This document shows, piece by piece, positions 56,331 to 64,000 of a DNA stretch of 64,000 nucleotides; the first letter of the stretch is position 1; every line of letters begins with the position of its first letter. The notes below the pieces were generated by a model. That model was not told the origin of the DNA. It saw only the letters and a program-made list of their open reading frames with translations, and searched no databases. The DNA lies in NCBI GenBank assembly GCA_030867875.1, contig JAOWCC010000577.1, forward strand, positions 158,216,344-158,280,343, in the 5' to 3' direction. This DNA comes from Actinernus sp. WN-2022. Its lineage: Eukaryota; Cnidaria; Anthozoa; Actiniaria; Actinernidae. The translations under genes and the position numbers were made by a program.

Positions 56331-57954
56331 AGGAACAGTGCCATGCTCAGTGCCCATGCGCGAATGTTTGAATTTTGGTTGGGTTGTCCAGAAATCAAAA
56401 GATGGGGAGAGATTTGATACGCGAAATAAATCCTCTTCCATCGGCTTCGCCTAAGTTTCATTTGACCTTATACCTATTTAGAACAGTAATTTAGTTTTGT
56501 ATCCTAGGATTTATGATGTTATTTCGTTCGTGTCTATAATTTTTGCGAGTATTTTTGACTCTGAATTCAGTGCCCTTGGACGGTTCGTCGAGCGGAGGAA
56601 TTAATGGCTACAGAAGAAAACTTCTGTCTCCTGGTAGTTTTATCCAAAGCATTGAGAGGGCGGGGACAATGGATGGCCTAGGCAACTTGGAGACAGTAAT
56701 AATGTAGGGGAGACATTTACTCTGCTTGTAAGACGCTGAATGTTCGCGTGTATTTATTGCAGTGTCAACACGGCCTTCGCTCGGTACAGTTCGAGCTTGC
56801 TATTTAGCAAAATCGAACTCTTTTCTTCCCCAATTTTGGAGTGGAAATGCTCTTATAATTGTGTAACAACTATCCTAAAAATCACAAAGCCCCAAAGCTA
56901 TGAAGTCAGAACATTAGTTTCGCCGTAGTTTCGTAGCTTCGCGAAATGGAATATTATAATTCCCACAGAAGTTGTTGTTTGTTTATGTCAGTCGGCATTG
57001 TCGAATGGATTCCTAAACTATTATCCCGAATCCCATACATGCAGATCTTCTAAGCACTTATGTCTTGGTCCAGTGGGGAGTTTATACGATTCTAAATCCT
57101 GAACTTCTCAACTGATGCAAATCACAAAACTATAAACTCTAGATTTCGTGCTAGCGAAAAATTCCAAAGGTCGTTCCAGATCAGTTGAGTTTTGACGTGA
57201 CGTGACATAACAGCGTGATTTTCCATTGTCTTTGACATAATTAACAATCACTCAGGTACATTAAGGCCTGGGTCTCAATCTTTTCCAAAATGGCCGCCAC
57301 AAATCAAGAGGGAGTGGTCTATCTCTTCGTGCTTGTAAGTTGTTTTCATGGCACTTTGACAGACTCGATAAAGGCCCGAGGCTAACAATTTCTAGTTACA
57401 GTTTCCATGGAAACATGTAATGTGACCTTTGAACTTTAATTTAAGGAAATTTGATAAAAGCATATTAATGTGGCGGATATTTTACCGTGATTCATTCAAG
57501 GTTAGTACATACTTTCTTGGTCCAACTAGAACGGTTGGAAATTTTAAGAGGAAGGCCGATTAAGGTAAATGTGAAATTTAATACCCTCAAGTTTCAACGA
57601 ATTTAACAAACTTTTCCACGATTTCTAGTTGGACTGAAAAACTACATGGTAAACTGCATTAGTTCCACCGGTTTTAATTCTGACCTTTGTGCGCTCTACT
57701 TTCCTCCCGAAGCCTTCTAGCATATTCTCTTCAAAATGAGATCAAAGGTCACAGGATCCGTCGCTATGGCAACCATCTTTGCCAGAACGTTAAAATGTGG
57801 ACTCTACATGAGACATAGTAAACTCAATCTTATCGGGTACAACCAAACGAAAGTAGACCACCCCTTTACTTCTAAGGGGTGTGGTCATTCTTGACCCAGG
57901 CCTTAATATACCTGAGCACGTGTTACGCGTGCGCATTACCGTGGCACTGTTCCT
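56331..57954. mobile_element. TTAA-flanked TIR element, 1624 bp, with nested insert
   Basis: The ends are AGGAACAGTGCCATG and AGGAACAGTGCCACG (complement), with TTAA at 56327-56330 and 57955-57958. The arms continue with GCCCATGCGCGAA / GCGTGCGCATTAC. No transposase frame. A second TTAA element (57265-57902) lies inside. Confidence 0.75.
57265..57902. mobile_element. Inner TTAA-flanked element, 638 bp
   Basis: The ends are GGCCTGGGTC and its exact complement, with TTAA at 57261-57264 and 57903-57906. Inner blocks such as GGGAGTGGTCTA / TAGACCACCCC and TGACCTTTGA / TCAAAGGTCA are also inverted. Outside the TTAA copies, CTCAGGTAC and GTATACCTGAG-like sequence suggest a palindromic target in the host element. 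Confidence 0.75.
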
Positions 57955-58139
57955 TTAAGGCATGGTTTGAGCATGAAATCGAGGCTAAAGCTATTTTTTT
58001 AAATAGAGTGGCTTACGTTTTCCCGAATTCTACAAAAATAGTGGATATCACTAATCTCAGCGTTCTGAGTCGTTTGAACAGATTTTGTTGTAAAATGTAT
58101 ATCACGTGACCAGCCACGTGATTACAAAATCTGGAAATT

Positions 58140-58425
58140 TCATCTCAAAATGGGCCGGTCACAGTGCATTTTTAAAGTAACGGTTTCTTGCTTGTGTGAT
58201 TACACTTCTGGTTGTTTCTAAAGATCTGTATGGAATGGTTGACCCTGATAGATTGTTAAGGCGAAAATAGAAAAAACAGGTCACGTGACCTGTTCTTGGA
58301 ACCAGTTTTCCCCAATGTTCTCACCTACAATTGCAAAATGTCAACCATTTCAGACAGAGATTTACGGACAACTAGTAGTGTAATCAGATAAGCCAGAAAT
58401 AGTGACCGGCCCATTTTGAGTTCTT
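58140..58425. repeat. Foldback, about 285 bp
   Basis: CATCTCAAAATGGGCCGGTC at the left is mirrored by GACCGGCCCATTTTGAG at 58404-58420. Inside, GTAACGGTTTCTTGC / TGACCTGT-type segments and GTGTGATTACACTT / GTGTAATCAGA are also inverted, and GGTCACGTGACC lies near 58280. Confidence 0.65.
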
Positions 58426-58918
58426 TGTTTCATCAGCCTTAAGGTCACGTGACCACCAAAACACGAGAATACCTAACTTAAAATGTTGAGACATATGATT
58501 GCTGCCTAATATTACCGATTTCTATGGTATTTCATTGAAAAATGACAAAATTAGCGAATTTAGAGTGTATAACAGAATTGATGAATAAACCATGCCATGA
58601 GGAGTGAAAGTTTCGTTCCGGAATAAAACTCGCTCCGGTATCATGTAAGCACTATGGGGTGTCAATCCCTCCATTCTTCTGACCTGTTTAATGTCTAAAA
58701 TGATGCCCTCCACTTTACAAATTGAAGGCTCCAGTTTAGAAATGAACCATGTCTGAAAGTACGGTGGCCCACAAGTGCCACGGCACAATCGCCAATCCGA
58801 CGGCACAAACACGATAAAATCACGGCAAATCGCGAGAAAGGCTACGGCGGAAGTTCTAATATTCCGCGGCGGAAGTGAATGTTGAGCTTCTATTGTTGGG
58901 ATGTAGTTTATTCTAGCC

Positions 58919-58985
58919 ATGTTTTGCTCATCTTGTGATAAGGAAACTGCTTTAGACTCGAAGTTCTGCAGTCACTGTGGAAATA
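58919..58985 (+). CDS. Possible first exon of a zinc-ribbon protein
   Basis: ATG at 58919 opens MFCSSCDKETALDSKFCSHC and then GN before a GTAAGG donor at 58986. C-x2-C, a 12-residue gap and C-x2-C form a treble-clef zinc ribbon as found at the N-terminus of many membrane and regulatory proteins. It begins 64 bp inside the left inverted repeat of the 58760 element. A possible partner, 60872-61037, begins after CTTTCTCTTTCGAAG and would keep frame for about 55 codons, but I recognise nothing in it. It may be a host exon or transposon cargo. Confidence 0.4.
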
Positions 58986-59308
58986 GTAAGGAATATATGC
59001 TTCTGTTTCCCTTTGTTTCATGTTTTGTTGTGACGGGAAGTCAATTCACGATGCATGATACAGTATGAAACCACGTGGCGAAGGGAAAATTGCAAAGCAA
59101 GCTTAAGCTTACTGTTAGCTTAGTATGCTGAAGTTTAAAGCTTTAATAAGCCCAGCAAGACTTTCATGCAGTATTTAAACACCAACAATAGTTTACGGCC
59201 ACAGAATTCGCAAGCATGCATGTCCACAGCTTAGTTTATTATGTAGCTTGTCCAGTCGACCTACACATTATTACTCGGGCTTCCTGTGGGCAGGCCCAAG
59301 TCGAGTTT

Positions 59309-59822
59309 CAAGCAATTAAATTCGACGGTACGGCTTAATCGAATCGTATTTGTCTGGATAATTAAATTCGTCCAGACGTTTTATCCGTGTGGACCACACG
59401 GATGAAACGGCTGTACGAATATTCAATTTATACGTCCTCACTGTCGAATTCAAGCAATAAACCAGTTCGCGGTTAATTCCGACATTTTGAAAGAGGTGCA
59501 AACATGGCGCGAAATACAGTGTTTGTATGTGAATCCGATGCCAAATAAAACTTCTGAAACATTCTTCAGATTTTAAAATTTACAGACAATGTATGGAAAA
59601 CTGAAAACACGATTGCACGCTTCCCAGCACAGCTACATCCCTCAAATTTTGATCAGTTAATCTTTTACCTGGAATATTTCAGAAATTTTATTTGGCATCT
59701 GATTCCCATACAAACACCGGCTGTATTTCGCGCCATGTTTGCACCCCTTTCGAAATTCGGAATTACCCGCGAACTGAGCTATTAGATTGAATTCGACGAT
59801 AATGCGACGTATAAACCAGGCC
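59309..59822. repeat. Foldback, about 100-bp inner arms
   Basis: AACCAGTTCGCGGTTAATTC, GAGGTGCAAACATGGCGCGA and GGAATCxGATGCCAAATAAA-type blocks (59458-59545) recur inverted at 59680-59785. Outer AATTCGACG elements extend it. It interrupts the 58760-60822 segment. Confidence 0.75.
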
Positions 59823-60039
59823 TGAGTTTAAAACCAGCGTGAGCACCTAAAGGGAAAACTCAGAAACACTTTGCTGAGGTATGTAGGAGCTATTTGTAGG
59901 GATTTTACGGGAATCAATAAATTATTGAAAATTCTAGTTTAAATGACCGCCGACTCGCCACTCGAATCATAAACAGATAAACGGACTATGCATTTGCAGC
60001 AGCAAGGGACTGTGAATAACTCAAACCGACCTGGGGCCT

Positions 60040-60600
60040 TCCAAAAAAAATGACCCTACTCTAGACCAAAACAATGATTTACATACCCTGGTCCAGGTAA
60101 AGAATTGTCAAAAACCATACCCTGTCGAGCGGCACGTACCCGTATAGCCTATATATAGCCCCCGGGATCGGTAGCCAATGTGGGAATCTGGTCCATCCAA
60201 AAGCTAGTCCTCTATGGCCTGCCTAACGGGTGTCGACATCGCGCGTAGTTAGCTTTTTTTTGGACAAATTCATCCCTTTCACCCTCCTCCAAAATCTTTG
60301 CAAAGCAATTCTGTCATTTCCTCATATTCGCAGATGCCAACCCCTGGAGTTCTAAAAGCGGGAGATCACTGCTTCGTATGGATCTGTCTGATTTGTAATG
60401 ATCGCGCGAGTCATGACCAAAAAGGACAGCCAAGGCAAAAAGTATTTTCTTTATTTATTTAAGTCTCATTTGCGAAAAAGCGGGAGATTAGGCTAAAAAG
60501 CGTAAGTCTCCTGCCAAAAGCGGGAGAGTTGGCATCTCTGTATTCGTATCCCCTATAAAAGAGGTATTCCATAGCTGCTTCTTCGTCCGCCATTTTACAT
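60040..60600. other. Non-coding part of the 2-kb inverted pair
   Basis: Contains AAAAGCGGGAGA four times between about 60355 and 60530 and no recognisable frame. TATATATAGCC near 60150 could be a TATA-like element, but without a gene next to it. Confidence 0.35.
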
Positions 60601-60661
60601 GAAGAGACCGAGAAATTATGGTTTGTAAAAGCCCGTGTTTACCAGGCTCCCGCCAGGTACT

Positions 60662-60745
60662 TTTAATTCCGCCGCGGAGTGTTGTAACTTCCGCCGTGTA
60701 TGTCCATTACCGCCGTGTATTTTCACTTCCGCCGTAGCCTTTCTC
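60662..60745. repeat. CCGCCGTGTA tandem repeats
   Basis: (A)TTCCGCCG or TACCGCCG occurs four times at about 20-bp spacing, the last copy being the inner edge of the right terminal inverted repeat. Confidence 0.75.
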
Positions 60746-61082
60746 GCGGTTTTGCCGATATTTTATCGTGTATCTGGGCCGTCGGATTGGTGATTGTGCC
60801 GTGGCACTTGTGGGTCACCGTATGAACCAAACTGATAAATATTTTAAAGTTAAAGGCACTTTCTCTTTCGAAGGTATGTCGAGATTAGTACACCACCAAC
60901 AACTGACTACAGTCCGCCTCCTCCCTCCACACCAGCAGTTCTACATGACTGCAACCAGCTGTCAAGGTCCTCAACAGACATGTCACAATGAGGAAAAAAT
61001 ACGACTGGAAAGTCCGTTAGCAGAAATTGTAACTTGATAAAACGTCAGTGTGGAAGTTCCCGTCTCGGCCCATTCTCCACCC

Positions 61083-62111
61083 CAATCTCGTACCCAGATC
61101 CCATTTGTTTCTTACTGCGCATGCTCGACGAAATAATAGGGCTCTGGAAGAATCCGATTTTTGTGTATTCTGATTGGCTGTTCTGAACAATGCAATTTTA
61201 CCGGAAGTCAAACATAAAGTAATTTATTTGGACAAATGCATTGAAAATGCGGGGTATCTAAACGCTAAAAACCGTTGGATTTTACCTAAATGGTTGTCGA
61301 TCTCTTCAGGGATTCTTAGATATTTGCTTGCATCCTATCGGGAGTTCAAATCACTTCAGCGGCAAACTCAAATCATACGGTACATGAATTCGAAAATCGA
61401 ACCCAACGCCCGAGGGATTTACCGTAACAGATAGGTAATACTACGCATTCCCATTTTAACAACATTGTTCGTAAGTGCTCTATAGGCAGAAGTGGCATTT
61501 TCCGATCTCTTAAACTTGTGAACTGGCACTGATCGCTTAAATATAAGCGTTTGTACTGATGAGAATGCAACGAACTCCAGCCTTCAAGGAGCTAAAATAC
61601 GAGAGAAAGGCAAGTAAAAATGCCTTGACTTGCTTCTACGGTGTATACAGTTGCTGTTTGTGTGGTCATCGGGCTCAGGTAAGGCGATTTCAGCGATCAG
61701 TTTTCGATCCCCATGAATCCTCTTCACGTGTACTGGAATCTGTAATATAATGTCTGATGAATCCACCGATACCGAAACACGAGCCTGATGCATGAAAATA
61801 AAGCTTTAACATCAAAACTGAAAACGGCAGAAGATGAAAGAGACTCCCTACGGGTTGCCCTGACACTAGCAAGCAAAATATCACTATCAAAATACCGGGC
61901 GAACTTCCAAATCTAAACCAAAACATAGGCCTGAGGCGCTGAGCGAGAATCGATCCCGAAGAAACGACTTCTCAGGTGACGTAATGATAAGCATGCGCAG
62001 AGTTGCCGGAAGTCCGTGATTCGCGGACTTCCGGAATCGGATTCTTCCAGAGCCCTATTATTTCGTCGAGCATACGCAGTAAGAAACAAATGGGGTCTGG
62101 GTACGAGATTG
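61083..62111. mobile_element. TIR element, about 1.03 kb, 79-bp arms
   Basis: CAATCTCGTACCCAGATCCC, TTGTTTCTTACTGCGCATGC and GGCTCTGGAAGAATCCGATT (61083-61162) are mirrored at 62033-62111 with about four mismatches. A second palindrome, CCGGAAGTCCG ... CGGACTTCCGG, sits at the inner edge (62007-62036). The interior carries no transposase that I can read. Confidence 0.8.
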
Positions 62112-62119
62112 TCTCCACC

Positions 62120-63045
62120 CAAGCTCAATTGTTTTTACTGCGCATGCTCGAGAAATGAGAAGGGACTGGGACTGCGGTATAAATCGACATATCGAAAGCG
62201 ACGATTGAGGTCTCGATAAAGGTTCAAAATAGAACTTTCAAAAATACTTTTTTTCGCAAATTTTAAATCTAAAAGCCCTAATCTAGCATCACGAAAAACT
62301 CGAACTCAGATATCTTTTAAAAGCCTTGAAAATGCGACTTTCTGATTTCCCGCTAAAAAAGGCGCGAACAATGATTGACAGCTGCTGTCATTCACTGGGC
62401 ATGTTATTTCATTCTCGCTATCCTGTGATTGTCTGCGCTGCTTTTCGTTCTTAAGGATTTCTACGTTAATATAATGCCTAAAAGTGTAAAAGTAGATCAG
62501 AAAAACGACTGAACGAAGCTGGATTAGTGGAGATATATCTTCCAACTAAATAACTATTCCCTCTCTCAAATACACAGACGGCTGTGACTTCTAAAAACAC
62601 AAAGAAAAGTACGACTACCTCCGGCTACGCTACTTAATTTCTAAAAATCGAGGTACAAAGAAAATTACGGAAACGAGTACACTTAAGTTTCATCAAAGAA
62701 AGCAGCTTTTTTATTGTTTGGGCTGAGAAATTCAGAATTCACATTTGATAATTGGCTTATAAATTAAGAGTATTACTAATTACAGTAAAACTAGTTTATT
62801 CGTATTCTTCTACAACTCGTTTTGTCAGGTTTTGCAATGTACAAGTCAGTGTTCATCCATAAAAAAAAAATGTTTTTGTCGGAAAACAAACTATTTTGAG
62901 CTCCACGAGGTTGAGAGTCGTCGTCTTAGCTTGATTTCTATTCGCTCTTCGGTTTACCGCGCAATGGGTTCCTGGAGCGTGCATATCACGAGGGTTTTAG
63001 AAATTTAATTTATTTTCGCCATGTAATAAAAACTTGATCAAGCTT
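62120..63045. other. Non-coding stretch, nothing recognised
   Basis: A third copy of TTTTTACTGCGCATGCTCGA at about 62130 relates to the TIR element on its left. Otherwise there is no frame, RNA gene or repeat pair I can support. Confidence 0.4.
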
Positions 63046-63050
63046 GTTCG

Positions 63051-63169
63051 GTCAAGATGGGGATATTGGCCTCGTTCATTCGTTTGCGTTTTTATGAACC
63101 TCTACTTCGTCTCAGTCCATAAAGACGCAAAAAATTAACTTGGAATGAATCGGTATCCCCCATCTTGAC
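63051..63169. repeat. Foldback, about 50-bp arms
   Basis: GTCAAGATGGGGATATTGG ... TTTGCGTTTTTATG pairs with CATAAAGACGCAAAAA ... GGTATCCCCCATCTTGAC. Outer TGATCAAGC / GCTTGATCA pairs extend it to about 63033-63184. Confidence 0.75.
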
Positions 63170-63298
63170 CAAACGCTTGATCAATAACCTATCTTTGCTT
63201 GGGAAAATACATCGAAGAGCTGCTAGCAGTCCCTTCTGATTATCCCTTTCTGCCATTCCTGTCTGCCATTCCTGTCGACATTTTCTTGCTTTGTCGGT

Positions 63299-63956
63299 CC
63301 ACAGGCCGCCCAAGTTCTGACTGTATAACAAGGTTTGTATGAGAGTTCTTCCGATAACTCCGGTCAGCGCCGGACAGCACTGGTGACATCCAGTGGTCTC
63401 GTTGGTGGGGAGGGAGGGATTAGAAAGTGTCAAATGAATTTGATATGTCCCCCTCGGGGAAAGAAATAATTTGTAACGGCCTGGTTACCAAAACGCGTTG
63501 TCAAGAAGGACCATTCAATGGACGTTACGATCTGTCGGCCGTTGGAAGCTGCACGAATTGCTTCACAAATCGTTCAAATCTAACGGGTTTGGAAACGAGT
63601 TATCAAGCCTGGAGACTTCTGAGGGATAATTGATGTCCATGGATTGTACCGCGGCCGAGTAAACGCCGATGGGATTGATATTTTGTGGAAAATTCGTCCT
63701 CGAGCGAAGGCCGTCGTTGTATCGAGTGTTCAGCCTTCCCCTCTGGTTAGAGGGGTGAAGCGTATGACTCAAGAATTCCATAAAACACCGTTCTAACGAC
63801 CTGAAACACACATAGGACGACAAAACAACTTCAAGTAAGTCTTCTTCCTTTATTTACCTTGTATTACAGAAGATTTACGTTATTAATATTCGGAGTTATC
63901 GGAAGAACTCCCATACAAACCTTGTTATACAGTCAGAGAACTTGGGCGGCCTGTGG
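63299..63956. mobile_element. CCACAGG-family TIR element, 658 bp, 5-bp TSD
   Basis: The ends are CCACAGGCCGCCCAAGTTCT and its complement. The arms of about 65 bp include TGTATAACAAGGTTTGTATG and GTTCTTCCGATAACTCCG. TCGGT flanks both sides (63294-63298, 63957-63961). Frames in the interior (63092-63823) are short and lack transposase motifs. Confidence 0.85.
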
Positions 63957-64000
63957 TCGGTCAAGATATCCATAAAATGTCCATTTGTGCATTCTTTTGC

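Larger units (their letters stand above)
58760..60822. mobile_element. 2.06-kb segment with 95-98 bp terminal inverted repeats
   Basis: The left arm 58760-58854 (TACGGTGGCCCACAAGTGCC, CGGCACAATCGCCAATCCGA, AGAAAGGCTACGGCGGAAGT) is mirrored at 60725-60822 with about ten mismatches. The interior contains a possible zinc-ribbon exon just inside the left arm, a foldback at 59309-59822 and TTCCGCCG tandems at the right. Target duplications cannot be separated from the palindromic TA ends. Confidence 0.65.

Noticed and set aside
56204..59289. 3.1-kb element between two inverted CCACAGGAAGCCCGAG copies
   Set aside because: Similarity stops after 16 bp and no 5-bp duplication flanks the pair; probably unrelated ends.

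Overview
This is a eukaryotic, animal-type window. It is AT-rich and intron-bearing, with most of its length in degraded transposons and short inverted-repeat elements. The mix of Ty3/gypsy, Penelope, several non-LTR reverse transcriptase remnants, tRNA-derived SINEs, a Crypton-like recombinase remnant, TTAA-flanked foldbacks and many long-armed foldbacks, together with the two host genes, fits an anthozoan cnidarian, most likely a stony coral. That assignment is inference from repeat style and protein resemblance; no marker gene is present.

Two host genes are well supported. (1) A two-exon gene on the minus strand (23724-24816) joins a SNAG-type repressor N-terminus to six zinc fingers of Fez-family type; the 142-bp intron has GT/AG ends and preserves frame. 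(2) A seven-exon gene on the plus strand (34272-55298) encodes a 466-residue, 12-helix major facilitator resembling lysosomal MFSD8/CLN7. All six introns obey GT-AG and keep the frame, and they are packed with mobile DNA.

Layout: 1-4.4 kb, no gene, a few foldbacks. 4.4-11.0 kb, a Penelope tail fused to a dead Ty3/gypsy element on the minus strand, its LTR split by a 1-kb TTAA-flanked insert. 11.2-18.1 kb, non-LTR fragments and a broken gene with NHL repeats. 18.1-23.7 kb, nearly featureless. 23.7-24.8 kb, the zinc-finger gene. 24.8-30 kb, intergenic with foldbacks. 30-34 kb, SINE, foldbacks and a reverse transcriptase fragment interrupted by a MITE. 34.3-55.3 kb, the transporter with TE-filled introns. 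Intron 3 holds a Crypton-like recombinase remnant. Intron 5 holds a 756-bp long-TIR element, a 1.5-kb nested foldback and a 1.5-kb palindrome array with two 320-bp arms differing at four positions. 55.3-64 kb, a four-copy 106-bp tandem array, nested TTAA elements, a 2-kb inverted pair enclosing a possible zinc-ribbon exon, and a 658-bp TIR element.

The most interesting signals are structural: a small family of TIR elements beginning CCACAGG with 5-bp target duplications (three copies, one inserted in a readable reverse transcriptase frame), a related terminal motif inside a tandem array that looks like a decayed hammerhead-type sequence, and the intron-5 palindrome array. All coordinates were read by eye; no alignment, folding or database search was run.
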